Notes: generated from the letters alone by a model not told the origin. DNA of 64,000 nucleotides from Actinomyces sp. Marseille-P3109 (GCF_900323545.1 NZ_OOHN01000008.1:763941-827940); one strand, 5' to 3'. Positions 10,605 through 19,379 are shown, counted from the first letter of the stretch. Numbers and translations: made by a program.

Positions 10605-11438
10605 GTGATGCACACCGATCCGGACGCCCCGCCCAAGTGGGTGCGGTGGCTGTGGGAAGTCGATGCCTCCGAGGAGGCCGAGGACTGGGAGGGGGGTAAA
10701 GGACTGGGCGTCGGCAAGATCGTCCGCGCGGGTATCGCGCTCGCGGATGACGAGGGACTGGAAGGCGTGTCGGTGCGCAAGCTCGCCCAGCGTCTGAATG
10801 TGAGCACGATGGCGGCGTATCGGCACATCAGCTCCCGGGACGAGGTCATCGCCGCCATGGTCGATGTCGCCTTCGGGCCGCCGCCGGTCCTCTCGGATCC
10901 TTCCGAGGACTGGGCGGGCGGACTGCGACGCTGGGCGCTCGCCATCCGTGCCCGGTATGACGCGCATCCCTGGCTCCTGGACGCCCCGGTCCACGGCATG
11001 CCAACCGGGCCGCATCGTCTGCGATGGTTGGAGGCGGTTCTGCAGCTACTCGCCTGCGCAGGACTTGATCTCCAGGAGCGACTCAATGCGGCGCTGCTCA
11101 TCGACGGACACGTGCGCACCGTCGCCGCGCTGAAGCGCTCCCTGGCAGTCGAGGCGCACGATGCGCGCCGCTACCCCGCCGCGAACTGGCTCCTGACCCG
11201 CCTCGAAGCCGACGGTCTGACAACCATGACGCAGGTGCTCAAGGCCGGGGCGCTCGATGACGGACAAGGGTACGAGCTCGACTACGGCCTCGATCGGATC
11301 ATCGCCGGGATCGAGGCCGACAGCACCTCAGGTGACGGCCGGTCCATGGAGCGGGATGCGAGGGTGGGGGCGGCGCCTCACCTCAAGCGGGGGAACTCCT
11401 CGAGGGAGAAGACCGACTCCACGGGCACGTCGAAGTAG
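10605..11438 (+). CDS. TetR/AcrR family transcriptional regulator
   Basis: One-component repressor with an N-terminal helix-turn-helix (about residues 37-82; VSVRKLAQRLNVSTMAAYRHISSRDE is the recognition part) and a C-terminal ligand domain of the TetR_C type ending in YGLDRIIAGIEA. About 30 residues precede the HTH. GTG 10605 is followed directly by ATG 10608; purine-rich GAGGAGAG lies upstream. The frame continues about 35 residues past the expected end of the fold (GDGRSMER...), running 61 nt into the convergent XRE gene, so the tail may be a read-on after loss of an original stop. It probably controls the divergent MFS exporter and itself. Confidence 0.88.
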   Translation: MMHTDPDAPPKWVRWLWEVDASEEAEDWEGGKGLGVGKIVRAGIALADDEGLEGVSVRKLAQRLNVSTMAAYRHISSRDEVIAAMVDVAFGPPPVLSDPSEDWAGGLRRWALAIRARYDAHPWLLDAPVHGMPTGPHRLRWLEAVLQLLACAGLDLQERLNAALLIDGHVRTVAALKRSLAVEAHDARRYPAANWLLTRLEADGLTTMTQVLKAGALDDGQGYELDYGLDRIIAGIEADSTSGDGRSMERDARVGAAPHLKRGNSSREKTDSTGTSK

Positions 11439-11608
11439 CGGGCGATGCGCAGGGCCAGATGGAGCGAGGGCGCGTACTCCCCGCGCTCGAGGTAGCCCAC
11501 CGTCTGGTAGTGGACGCCGAGCGCCTCGGCGAGCTCTCGGCGGCTCACCCTGCGGTCGGCGCGCAGGACCGCGATCCGGTTGTGGACGACGTCGTCGGAC
11601 ATGGTCAC
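11378..11608 (-). CDS. XRE family helix-turn-helix regulator
   Basis: Small DNA-binding protein (76 aa, or 74 from the ATG at 11602) made almost entirely of a Cro/cI-type HTH: RIAVLRADRRVSRRELAEALGVHYQTVGYLERG. This compact type, with the C-terminal motif DVPVESVFSLEE, is common beside ABC exporters in Gram-positive bacteria. The start overlaps the stop of the upstream ABC permease gene by 4 nt, so it is the last gene of a three-gene operon. Its 3' end overlaps the convergent TetR frame. A dyad upstream of the operon (13328-13346) is a candidate autoregulatory site. Confidence 0.88.
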   Translation of the reverse strand: MTMSDDVVHNRIAVLRADRRVSRRELAEALGVHYQTVGYLERGEYAPSLHLALRIARYFDVPVESVFSLEEFPRLR

Positions 11609-12441
11609 AGGCCGGACTGGGAGCGAATGGTGGACTGCATGCGCGCCAGACTACCGATCGTCTCCTTGCGGAAACTGTGCTGAACGACGAACGAGGCCCC
11701 CGCGAAGCCGAGGACTGTCCAGGCCGCCAGGACCCCGACGGCGAGCACCGGGAAGAAGGCCCTGCCCACCTCCCACGAGGGATCTCCCACCAGCGCCCAG
11801 CGGGTCAGGTGCCCCGACCAGTACGTGGGCAGCGCCAGCTGAACCGCCTGCACCCAGGACGGGAGGCGGTCCATGGGCATGAAGAAACCACTCGTCCCCA
11901 TGAGTGCGAAGATGGGCAGGTAGGAGACCATGAAGCTGTGGAGGCCTCGGACGCAGGCGCCCAGGAGGAAGCCCAGCGGGGCCGTTGCGACGGCCGACAG
12001 CACCATGAGCGGCAGGCAGGCCAGCACCTGGGACGTGCGCAGGGCAAGAGCGTCCACGAAGAACGCTGCCCCGAGAAGAATGGCGCCCTGGAACACGAGG
12101 GTCTGAGTGATCGAGGACATCGTCTTTCCGATCGCCCACGTCAATGGGCCGTGGGGCAGGACGCGCACCCGCAGCAGGGCGCCGCCGATGCGGTCGGTGT
12201 AGGTCTCGCTGGTGATCTGCAGGGTGATGAAGCAGCTGATGGTGCCGATGCTGCTGGCGAGGAACATGGGGCCGAAGGCCGTGTGGGCTTCGGTAGCGGC
12301 CTGGGTGCTCCTGCCGGCCAGCACGATGGCGCTCACGGAAGCCAGCAGCGCGACGCTCGATCCGACAATGCCTGCACGCAGATCCATGGCCGCCTGGCGA
12401 CAGGCTGCGCGCAGAACTGCCAGGAAGGTGCGAATGCTCAT
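11605..12441 (-). CDS. ABC-2 type transporter permease
   Basis: Membrane subunit of 278 residues with about six hydrophobic segments (for example near 25-42, 60-80, 110-130, 135-160, 170-190 and 235-258), of the ABC-2 exporter type; FMPMDRLPSWVQAVQLALPTYW matches the conserved segment before the last helices. It pairs with the ATPase at 12438-13289, whose gene it overlaps by 4 nt. Cargo unknown: lipid, drug and peptide export are all possible. Confidence 0.85.
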   Translation of the reverse strand: MSIRTFLAVLRAACRQAAMDLRAGIVGSSVALLASVSAIVLAGRSTQAATEAHTAFGPMFLASSIGTISCFITLQITSETYTDRIGGALLRVRVLPHGPLTWAIGKTMSSITQTLVFQGAILLGAAFFVDALALRTSQVLACLPLMVLSAVATAPLGFLLGACVRGLHSFMVSYLPIFALMGTSGFFMPMDRLPSWVQAVQLALPTYWSGHLTRWALVGDPSWEVGRAFFPVLAVGVLAAWTVLGFAGASFVVQHSFRKETIGSLARMQSTIRSQSGL

Positions 12442-13289
12442 GAACGGGACTCCTTGCTGACGAGGGAGAGGTAGGTCTCCTCCAGGGTGGGACGGGTGAT
12501 GGTGAGCCCGGAGACGGCATCAAGGTCGAGCCCCTTGACGAAGCGCTCGGGGCAGTGGGTGGTGTGGACGTGGCGGGCGCCGTCCTGGACCCAGGTGATC
12601 TCAGCGCCGCGGTCGAGGCGCTCGCGCAGCGCCGTGACCGTGCCGTCGGCGATGATCCTTCCCTCGTTCATGATGAGCACGCGGGAGGCAAGGTGCTCGG
12701 CCTCGGCCAGGTCGTGGGTGGTCATGACGATGGTGGCGTCGTCATCGACCCGGGCCAGGATGAGATCGTGCAGGCGCGCCTTCGAGGCCGGGTCCAGGCC
12801 CGTGGTGGGCTCATCGAGGACGAGGAGCTCGGGCGCGGCCATGAGGGCGGCCGCGAAGTCGATGGTGCGCCGCTGCCCTCCGGAGAGTCTCGACAGTCGG
12901 GAATCGGCCTTCTCGCTGAGTCCGACGGCGTCGAGCACCTCTCGGGTGCTGCTCACCCGGCTCGCCGCCGTCAGCTGGACCGAGCGGATCCACTCCAGCT
13001 GGTCCCTCACCCGCCACTTGGCGTGGTCGGTCCAGCTCTGCTGCACTAGCCCGACCCTTGCCCAAAAGTCGGCGCCCGCCCGGCGCGGATCGGTACCGAG
13101 CACGCGGACCCTGCCGCTCGTCGGGGTGAGGGAACCCAGCAGGTTCTCCACCAGGGTCGTCTTGCCCACGCCGTTGGGGCCGAGCAGGCAGACGACCTCG
13201 CCGGCCTCGACCGACAGGTCAATGCCGTGCAGGACCGGGGTGTCCCCGTAGGCGAACTCGAGGTTCTCCGTGGTGATGACTGGAGGCAT
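12438..13289 (-). CDS. ABC transporter ATP-binding protein
   Basis: Nucleotide-binding subunit, 283 aa from the chosen ATG at 13289. Walker A LLGPNGVGKTT, signature LSGGQRR, Walker B ELLVLDEPTTGLDP and the switch His in MTTHDLAEAEH are all present. The start is set by AGGAGGG at 13298-13304, 8 nt upstream; a longer frame to 13316 lacks this support. Member of the CcmA/DrrA-like exporter ATPases. First gene of an operon with the ABC-2 permease and the XRE regulator. Confidence 0.92.
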   Translation of the reverse strand: MPPVITTENLEFAYGDTPVLHGIDLSVEAGEVVCLLGPNGVGKTTLVENLLGSLTPTSGRVRVLGTDPRRAGADFWARVGLVQQSWTDHAKWRVRDQLEWIRSVQLTAASRVSSTREVLDAVGLSEKADSRLSRLSGGQRRTIDFAAALMAAPELLVLDEPTTGLDPASKARLHDLILARVDDDATIVMTTHDLAEAEHLASRVLIMNEGRIIADGTVTALRERLDRGAEITWVQDGARHVHTTHCPERFVKGLDLDAVSGLTITRPTLEETYLSLVSKESRS

Positions 13290-13327
13290 CACACAAACCC
13301 TCCTGAGTAGAAGCACAACTGAATATA

Positions 13328-13346
13328 GTAGTCATGCTACAGCATG
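13328..13346. promoter_or_regulatory. Nested dyads upstream of the ABC-XRE operon
   Basis: Two overlapping inverted repeats: GTAG-tcatg-CTAC (13328-13340) and CATGCT-ac-AGCATG (13333-13346). On the minus strand they directly precede TATATT (13322-13327), a candidate -10 for the ABC operon. A site for the operon's XRE protein is the simplest reading. Confidence 0.45.
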
Positions 13347-13436
13347 GTGTTGGTCTTCGTCGGATCAAGGGATGTGTTGTGTGGGTGAGCTCCGCTGTGG
13401 TCGTCTCACATTGCGGTCCCGCGCGGCCGCCTTACC

Positions 13437-13464
13437 TGACGACGGGTCGTCATCGGGGTAGGGT
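13437..13464 (+). promoter_or_regulatory. Promoter of the leuA leader
   Basis: TGACGA (13437-13442) and TAGGGT (13459-13464) are separated by 16 nt; the expected transcription start falls at or next to the GTG of the leader peptide at 13472, which would make it leaderless. The remainder of the 364-base gap before leuA (13317-13680) holds the upstream dyads, the leader peptide, an attenuator-like hairpin and the leuA ribosome-binding site. Confidence 0.5.
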
Positions 13465-13471
13465 CTACACC

Positions 13472-13531
13472 GTGCGAGCGACTCCAGGCCTCCAGGTGAG
13501 CCTCCTGCTTAGTCGCCGCGGCGGGGCCTGA
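13472..13531 (+). CDS. leuL: Leu-rich leader peptide of leuA (LeuL-type)
   Basis: A 19-codon frame starting at GTG 13472 and ending with TGA 13529-13531 contains four leucine codons, three of them consecutive (CTC CTG CTT, in the segment VSLLLSRR). It overlaps the 5' arm of a long GC-rich hairpin, the layout of a transcription-attenuation leader: ribosome stalling at the Leu codons when leucyl-tRNA is scarce would change the downstream pairing. Leader-peptide control of leuA is established in other actinobacteria. The frame is open further upstream, but a promoter ending 7 nt before the GTG supports this start. Confidence 0.65.
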   Translation: MRATPGLQVSLLLSRRGGA

Positions 13532-13554
13532 CAGGCCGGCACCCCGACCGCGGC
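13515..13554 (+). terminator. Attenuator hairpin in the leuA leader
   Basis: GCCGCGGCGGGG (13515-13526) pairs with CCCCG-a-CCGCGGC (13542-13554), one bulged A, with a smaller internal hairpin GGCCT-gac-AGGCC. The 5' arm overlaps the last codons of the leader peptide. No U-run follows, so whether it stops polymerase by itself is uncertain. Confidence 0.5.
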
Positions 13555-13681
13555 TGACTCGTCCTGCTCGGCCACGTTCCCGACCGCGCCTCTCTGCTTC
13601 CCAGAGTTCCCCCGAAGCCCTCCGGGCTCTCGCCGGAACCGCCGTCGGAACCACGAAGCACCTGATCCCAGGAGAACCCCG

Positions 13682-15463
13682 ATGCGTAACGCCCGCCCCG
13701 CCCCCCAGCAGCCCTCCGGCATGCCGTTTGCCAAGTACCGGCCCTTCCTCAACGTCGTCACCATCGACCTGCCCGACCGCACCTGGCCGGACAAGCGCAT
13801 CACCACCGCCCCCCGCTGGCTGAGCACGGACCTGCGCGACGGCAACCAGTCCCTCATCGAGCCCATGGGTCCCCAGGCCAAGCGCGCCGTCTTCGACCTC
13901 CTGGTGTCCATGGGCTTCAAGGAGATCGAGATCGGCTTCCCCGCCGCCTCCCAGACCGACTACGACTTCGTGCGCTCCCTGGTCGACGATGGCGCAATCC
14001 CCGAGGACGTCACCATCTCGGTGCTCACCCAGTCGCGCGGCGAGCTCATCGACCGCACCCTGGACGCCTGCGTCGGCATCCCCCGGGCTACTGTCCACCT
14101 CTACAACGCCCTGTCGCCCATCTTCCGTGACGTCGTCTTCCGCATGGACCGTGACCAGATCCGCGAGCTCGCCGTCGACGGCACCCGCCAGATCATGGCC
14201 CGCGCCGAGAAGGTCCTGGACGAGGACACGATCTTCGGCTACGAGTACTCCCCGGAGTTCTTCGTGGACACCGAGCTCGACTACAGCCTTGAGGTCTGCC
14301 AGGCCGTCATGGACGTGTGGCAGCCCGAGGAGGACCGCGAGATCATCCTCAACCTGCCCTCCACCGTCGAGCGCGCCACCCCCAACGTCTACGCCGACCA
14401 GATCGAGTGGATGAGCCGCCACCTGTCTCATCGCGACTCGGTGTGCCTGTCCCTGCACAACCACAACGACCGCGGTTCGGGCGTGGCCACTGCCGAGCTC
14501 GGCCTCATGGCCGGCGCCGACCGCGTCGAGGGCTGCCTGTTCGGCCACGGCGAGCGCCCCGGCAACGTGGATCTGGTGACCCTGGCCCTCAACCTCTTCA
14601 GCCAGGGCGTCGACCCCATGCTCGACCTGTCCGACATCGACGAGGTCCGCCGCATCGTCGAGCGGGCCACCGGCATGGACGTGCCCCCGCGCACCCCCTA
14701 CGCCGGCGAGCTCGTCTACACCTCCTTCTCCGGCTCCCACCAGGACGCCATCAAGAAGGGATTCGCCGCGCGCGCCAAGCAGGTCGACGCCAAGAAGGCC
14801 GAGGGGCTCTCCGAGGCCGACGCCGAGGTCGCCGTGCCCTGGTCCATGCCCTACCTGCCCATCGACCCCCACGACGTGGGCCGCTCCTACGAGGCGGTCG
14901 TGCGCGTCAACTCCCAGTCCGGTAAGGGCGGGGTCGCCTACCTGCTGGGCACCACCCGCAAGCTCGAGCTGCCGCGCCGTCTCCAGATCGAGTTCTCACG
15001 CATCGTCCAGCGCCACACCGACACCTACGGCGGCGAGGTCGATGGCGCCCGCCTGTGGTCGATCTTCGCTGACGAGTACCTGCCCGCCGCGGCCGCCCCC
15101 GAGGCCGGTCTCAGCCGCTGGGGCCGCTTCGAGCTGCAGGGGGCCACCCTGACCTCCACCGGCGACGACGAGGACTCCACCCTCACCGTCACCCTGGTCG
15201 ACGGCGGGCAGGAGAAGCACCTGACCGCCACTGGCAATGGGCCCCTGGACGCCTTCGTCACCGCTCTGGAGGGCACGGGCCTGAGTGTGCGGATCCTCGA
15301 CTATGCTGAGCACGCTCTGAGCGAGGGGCGCGACGCGAAGGCTGCCAGCTACGTCGAGTGCGAGGTGGATGGTCAGATCCTGTGGGGTGTGGGCATCGAC
15401 CCCTCCATCACGACCTCCTCCTTCAAGGCCGTCATCTCCGCCCTCAATCGTGCCCTGCGCTGA
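13682..15463 (+). CDS. leuA: 2-isopropylmalate synthase
   Basis: Catalyses the committed step of leucine synthesis: acetyl-CoA plus 2-oxoisovalerate gives 2-isopropylmalate. 593 aa, the long actinobacterial form. The catalytic TIM barrel has the metal/active-site segment STDLRDGNQSLIEP near residues 46-60 and the metal ligands of HNHNDRG (His259, His261). The last 150 residues form the LeuA regulatory domain for leucine feedback. AGGAG about 8 nt before the ATG serves as ribosome-binding site. The leader described upstream probably controls it. recO follows after 22 nt. Confidence 0.96.
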   Translation: MRNARPAPQQPSGMPFAKYRPFLNVVTIDLPDRTWPDKRITTAPRWLSTDLRDGNQSLIEPMGPQAKRAVFDLLVSMGFKEIEIGFPAASQTDYDFVRSLVDDGAIPEDVTISVLTQSRGELIDRTLDACVGIPRATVHLYNALSPIFRDVVFRMDRDQIRELAVDGTRQIMARAEKVLDEDTIFGYEYSPEFFVDTELDYSLEVCQAVMDVWQPEEDREIILNLPSTVERATPNVYADQIEWMSRHLSHRDSVCLSLHNHNDRGSGVATAELGLMAGADRVEGCLFGHGERPGNVDLVTLALNLFSQGVDPMLDLSDIDEVRRIVERATGMDVPPRTPYAGELVYTSFSGSHQDAIKKGFAARAKQVDAKKAEGLSEADAEVAVPWSMPYLPIDPHDVGRSYEAVVRVNSQSGKGGVAYLLGTTRKLELPRRLQIEFSRIVQRHTDTYGGEVDGARLWSIFADEYLPAAAAPEAGLSRWGRFELQGATLTSTGDDEDSTLTVTLVDGGQEKHLTATGNGPLDAFVTALEGTGLSVRILDYAEHALSEGRDAKAASYVECEVDGQILWGVGIDPSITTSSFKAVISALNRALR

Positions 15464-15485
15464 TGGGGCGTGAGAGACTGCGCCC

Positions 15486-16235
15486 GTGACGAGCAGGCTG
15501 TACCGGGACGAGGCGATCGTCCTGCGCACCTACAAGCTGGGCGAGGCCGACCGCATCATCGTGCTGCTCACCCGCCACCACGGGCAGGTGCGCGCTGTGG
15601 CCAAGGGCGTGCGCCGCACCAGCTCCCGCTTCGGTGCGCGCCTGGAGCCCTTCTCCATGATCGACGTTCAGCTCCACGCCGGACGCAACCTCGACGTCGT
15701 CACCCAGGCCGAGATCATCGACCCCTTCGGCCGGGCCATCTGCGCTGACTACGCCATGTTCACCTGCGCCTCGACCATGGTGGAGACCGCCGAGCGCCTC
15801 AGCGCCGACGACGGTGACCTGGGCACCGAGGCCAGCCCCCAGCAGTACCTGCTGCTGGCCGGTGCCCTGGCCGCTATGGCGCACCGGCGTCACGCGCCCG
15901 GACTCATCCTGGACTCCTACCTGCTGCGAGCCCTGGCCCTGGGGGGCTGGGCGCCGTCGTGCTACGACTGCGCCCTGTGCGGTGCGCCCGGACCCCACCG
16001 GGCCTTCCATGTACAGGTCGGCGGCGCGGTGTGCGAGTCCTGCCGCTCGGCCGGCGCCGTCGAGGTCGAGCCGGACACGATGGTGCTCCTGGGCGCCCTG
16101 CTCTCCGGCGTCTGGGCCGTGGCCGACGCCTCCGGCCAGCGCGAGCGCTCGCAGGCCTCCGGCCTCGTCTCGGCCTACACGACCTGGTACCTGGAGCGGC
16201 GCCTGCGCTCCCTCGCACTGGTGGAAAGGGCATGA
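15486..16235 (+). CDS. recO: DNA repair protein RecO
   Basis: RecO (249 aa) has an N-terminal OB fold ([24 protein letters not shown]) for single-stranded DNA and a C-terminal helical domain with a four-Cys zinc site (CYDCALCG...CESC). It works with RecR to load RecA at gaps (RecFOR pathway). The start is the GTG at 15486, 22 nt after leuA. The stop overlaps the uppS start in ATGA. Confidence 0.94.
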   Translation: MTSRLYRDEAIVLRTYKLGEADRIIVLLTRHHGQVRAVAKGVRRTSSRFGARLEPFSMIDVQLHAGRNLDVVTQAEIIDPFGRAICADYAMFTCASTMVETAERLSADDGDLGTEASPQQYLLLAGALAAMAHRRHAPGLILDSYLLRALALGGWAPSCYDCALCGAPGPHRAFHVQVGGAVCESCRSAGAVEVEPDTMVLLGALLSGVWAVADASGQRERSQASGLVSAYTTWYLERRLRSLALVERA

Positions 16236-17104
16236 CCATGACAGACGCCTCGATAGACACGGCGCCGGGCACGACCCGGGACATGACGATCAACGAGGCC
16301 CCGCCCCTGCACCGCCCGGGCCTCACGCCCCCGTCGCTGCCGCCGGCCTCCCTGCCCCAGCACGTGGCTGTCGTCATGGACGGCAACGGGCGCTGGGCCA
16401 ACGCCCGCGGCCTGCCCCGCACCGAGGGGCACCGAGTGGGGGAGTCCAACCTGCTCGACGTCGTCGCCGGCGCCGTCGAGATCGGCGTGAGCGAGCTGAG
16501 CGCCTACGCCTTCTCCACTGAGAACTGGCGGCGCTCACCTGGCGAGGTTCGCTTCATCATGGGTTTCGCCCGTAAGGTCCTGCGCGCCCAGCGCGACATC
16601 CTTCACTCCTGGAATGTCAAGGTGCGCTGGGTCGGGCGCACCCCGCGCCTGTGGAAGTCCGTGCTGCGCGAGCTGCGCGAGGCCGAGCGCCTCACCGCCC
16701 ACAACACGGGCCTGGTCCTCAACCTGTGCATCAACTACGGCGGGCGCGCCGAGATCGCCGACGCCACCCGCGCCATCGCCGAGGACGTCGCCGCCGGCCG
16801 CCTCAAGGCCTCCTCCATCAACGAGAAGACCATCCAGCGCTACCTGTACTCACCCACCATGCGCGAGGTGGACCTGTTCATCCGCACCGGTGACGAGCAG
16901 CGCACCTCCAACTTCCTCATGTGGTCCTCCTCCTACGCCGAGCTCTACTTCTCGCCCCTGCCCTGGCCCGACTTCAACCGCACCGAGCTGTGGAGGGCCT
17001 GCGAGGCCTACGCCGGGCGCGAGCGTCGCTACGGCGGCGCCGTCGACAAGGTGCTGCGCGAGGATCCCGGCGAGACCATGGACCCGCAGGACGACGAGCA
17101 GTAA
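16232..17104 (+). CDS. uppS: Polyprenyl diphosphate synthase (isoprenyl transferase), UppS family
   Basis: cis-Prenyltransferase that condenses IPP units onto an allylic diphosphate to make the lipid carrier for cell-wall synthesis. Motifs: [12 protein letters not shown] with the catalytic Asp in the conserved HVAxxxDGNGRWA box, STENWRRSP, and the C-terminal [16 protein letters not shown]...E region. The ATG at 16232 overlaps the recO stop by 4 nt. About 45 residues (Thr/Pro-rich) precede the conserved domain; later in-frame ATGs at 16238 and 16283 are alternatives. 290 aa. Confidence 0.94.
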   Translation: MTMTDASIDTAPGTTRDMTINEAPPLHRPGLTPPSLPPASLPQHVAVVMDGNGRWANARGLPRTEGHRVGESNLLDVVAGAVEIGVSELSAYAFSTENWRRSPGEVRFIMGFARKVLRAQRDILHSWNVKVRWVGRTPRLWKSVLRELREAERLTAHNTGLVLNLCINYGGRAEIADATRAIAEDVAAGRLKASSINEKTIQRYLYSPTMREVDLFIRTGDEQRTSNFLMWSSSYAELYFSPLPWPDFNRTELWRACEAYAGRERRYGGAVDKVLREDPGETMDPQDDEQ

Positions 17105-17108
17105 CGGA

Positions 17109-17129
17109 CCGGCGGAACCGGTTCGCCGG
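17109..17129. terminator. Bidirectional hairpin between uppS and zur
   Basis: CCGGCG-g-AACCGGTT-CGCCGG, a dyad with one bulged G, lies between the convergent uppS and zur genes. Confidence 0.45.
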
Positions 17130-17158
17130 CCGGCTCGGGCTCCGCCCTGCGAGGCGTC

Positions 17159-17578
17159 TCAGGCGGTTTCCTGAGTCGAGCAGCCGGCGCACAGGCCGAA
17201 GAACTCCGCGGTGTGCTCCATCTGGGTGAAGCCCTGCTGGGCCGAGACCCGCCGGATCCACTCCTCCAGCTCGCCGCCGGCGACCTCCACGGTGTAACCG
17301 CAACGGCGGCACACGATGTGGTGGTGGTGCTCCTGCTTCTCGCAGGCCCGGTAAAGGACCTCCCCCTCAGCACTGCGCACCTGGTCCACCGCGCCGGCCT
17401 CCGCCAGGGTCTGCAGGTTGCGGTAGACGGTGGCCAGCCCCACCTTGGTGCCCTCGGCCTCCAGGGCGGAGTGGATCTGCTGGGCCGAGCGGAACTCGTC
17501 GGTACGCGCCAGGATGTCGGCGACGGCGGCGCGCTGGCGCGTGGCGCGGGGACGCTGCGCGGTACTGCGTGCGCTCAT
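17159..17578 (-). CDS. zur: Fur family metalloregulator, probably Zur
   Basis: 139-residue Fur-family repressor: N-terminal winged helix (ATYRNLQTLAEAGAVDQV-like segment around 50-70) and a C-terminal dimerisation domain with a His tract (EHHHHIVC), CRRC and CAGC pairs forming the structural zinc site. It is encoded last in the znuACB cluster, overlapping znuB by 4 nt. A Fur/Zur-type dyad overlaps the znuA promoter. Both points argue for zinc rather than iron or peroxide sensing. Confidence 0.88.
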   Translation of the reverse strand: MSARSTAQRPRATRQRAAVADILARTDEFRSAQQIHSALEAEGTKVGLATVYRNLQTLAEAGAVDQVRSAEGEVLYRACEKQEHHHHIVCRRCGYTVEVAGGELEEWIRRVSAQQGFTQMEHTAEFFGLCAGCSTQETA

Positions 17579-18465
17579 GAACTACCTCCTGAGGTGATGC
17601 GGTGCCGTCGGGAGCGGCTGATGAGCTGCCACAGGCCGGACAGGAGGGCGACGACGGCGTAGCCCCCTACCAGGAGTACCACGATCATGGCACCGGGGGA
17701 GGCCGCAACCAGGTATGTGATCGTCAACCCGGACACGCAGGCCACCACCCCCAGCCCCATCGCCAGGTACATGGTTCGCGAGAACGAGTGCGAGACGAGC
17801 TGGGCGATGGCCACCGGCACGATCATGACGGCGGAGACCAGTAGGGCGCCCACCACCCGCATGGACACCGAGACCGTCAGGGCCGCGACCACCGCCACCA
17901 GGACGTTGAGGGCACTGGTCGGCAGCCCGCAGGCGCGGGCGAACTCCTCGTCGTTGCACAGGGCGAACAACGGCCCGCGCAGCCCCAGACCCACCAGGAG
18001 CACCAGGGTCGCCAGGGCGATGGTGAACCAGGCATCGGAGACCGAGACCGTGGAGATGGAGCCGAACAGGTAGGAGTTGAGATTCGTTGTCGTGCCGCCG
18101 GCCAGGCGGATGAGGATGACGCCGCCGGCAATCCCTCCGTAGAACAGGATCGCCAGGGCGACATCACCGCGGGTGCGGCCGCTGGCGCGGATCACCTCGA
18201 TCGTCACGGCTCCCAGCACACTGACGACGATGGCTCCGGGCACGGCCCAGGCGTCGTGAGGTGTGACGTTGGCGGCTGCTCCGGCCAGCCAGCCCAGGGC
18301 GATGCCGGTCAGGGCGATGTGTCCGATCCCGTCGCCCAGCAGCGCCAGGCCCCGTTGAACCAGGTAGGTGCCCACCACCGGCGCCGCCAGCCCCACGAGC
18401 ACCGCGACGATGAAGGCCCGCTGCATGAGGGGACTGGCGAGCATGTCGGAGATGAACTCGATCAT
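17575..18465 (-). CDS. znuB: Zinc/manganese ABC transporter permease (ZnuB-like)
   Basis: Membrane subunit of the ABC-3 family (296 aa, eight to nine hydrophobic helices). Characteristic segments include GTYLVQRGLALLGDGIGHIALTG near residues 30-55 and VVGALLVSAVMIVPVAIAQL near 203-225. It carries metal ions delivered by the lipoprotein ZnuA. The gene overlaps znuC upstream and zur downstream by 4 nt each, so all are translated from one message. Confidence 0.92.
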   Translation of the reverse strand: MIEFISDMLASPLMQRAFIVAVLVGLAAPVVGTYLVQRGLALLGDGIGHIALTGIALGWLAGAAANVTPHDAWAVPGAIVVSVLGAVTIEVIRASGRTRGDVALAILFYGGIAGGVILIRLAGGTTTNLNSYLFGSISTVSVSDAWFTIALATLVLLVGLGLRGPLFALCNDEEFARACGLPTSALNVLVAVVAALTVSVSMRVVGALLVSAVMIVPVAIAQLVSHSFSRTMYLAMGLGVVACVSGLTITYLVAASPGAMIVVLLVGGYAVVALLSGLWQLISRSRRHRITSGGSS

Positions 18466-19379
18466 GGACGGATGCTCCTGCCGGTACTGGGCCGCCCCCC
18501 GGACAGCCGATGGTCGAGGACGGGGGCGTGGTGCGCCGGAGGGCCGCCGACGTCCGGGTGGTGGTGGTCATGGTCCCAGTGGCCGTCATCACTGACGGGG
18601 GCGCCGACCCTGCCGTCACGTAGGCGGGCCACCTCAGCGGCTGGCCCGTCGGCGACGAGGCGCCCGTCCTGAAGCAGGATCGCCCGCTGGACGACGTCGG
18701 CCAGCTCTCCCATCTCGTGCAGAACCGTCACCAGGGTCAGCCCCTGGGCGCGCAGCTCCTGCAGGATCATGGCCAGGGACTCGCGGCTGGCACGGTCGAT
18801 CCCGGCCAGGGGCTCATCGAGGATGAGCAACTCGGGGGAGCGCACCAGGGCACGAGCGATGAGGACCCGCTGGGCCTGCCCGCCGGAGAAGACCTGGACG
18901 TGGTCGCCGGCTCGGTGAGCCAGCCCGACGGCGTCGAGCGCGGCCATCGCCTTCCGCTTGGCCGTCCGGCCTCGGTCCGCCCAGGGGCGGCGCGGCCCCA
19001 GGAGCCCGGAGCGCACCACCTCCAGGGCCGTGGCCGGAACGCCTGAGCCGGCACCGATCCGCTGCGGGACGTAGCCGATGCGCTCCCAGGTGACCCTGCG
19101 GCGTCGAGTGATGGGGGTGCCCAGCACCTCGATGCTGCCGCCGGCCATGGGCACCAGTCCCAGGACGGTCTTGACCAGGGTGGACTTGCCCGAGCCGTTG
19201 GCACCCAGAAGCGCCACGGACTCGCCGTCGCCCACCGCGAGGCTCACGTCGTCCAGAACGAGGCAGGCCCCCAGGACGACCCTGAGGTCCTGGACCCTGA
19301 TGGCGAGCGCGGACGACGCCGCCCGGGGTGATCCGGACGGCGTCGTCGGTGACGATGATGATGAAGATGGTGATGTCAT
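18462..19379 (-). CDS. znuC: Zinc/manganese ABC transporter ATP-binding protein (ZnuC-like)
   Basis: ATPase subunit with Walker A LLGANGSGKST, signature FSGGQAQR, Walker B ELLILDEPLAGID and the switch His in TVLHEMGEL. The N-terminal 25 residues are Ser/Pro-rich and not part of the fold. The C-terminal segment beyond the ATPase is His-rich (DDGHWDHDHHHPDVGG...HHAP...HR), a likely zinc-binding tail. The start at 19379 has no clear ribosome-binding site, so a later start is possible. Second gene of the znu operon, 72 nt after znuA. Confidence 0.92.
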   Translation of the reverse strand: MTSPSSSSSSPTTPSGSPRAASSALAIRVQDLRVVLGACLVLDDVSLAVGDGESVALLGANGSGKSTLVKTVLGLVPMAGGSIEVLGTPITRRRRVTWERIGYVPQRIGAGSGVPATALEVVRSGLLGPRRPWADRGRTAKRKAMAALDAVGLAHRAGDHVQVFSGGQAQRVLIARALVRSPELLILDEPLAGIDRASRESLAMILQELRAQGLTLVTVLHEMGELADVVQRAILLQDGRLVADGPAAEVARLRDGRVGAPVSDDGHWDHDHHHPDVGGPPAHHAPVLDHRLSGGRPSTGRSIRP

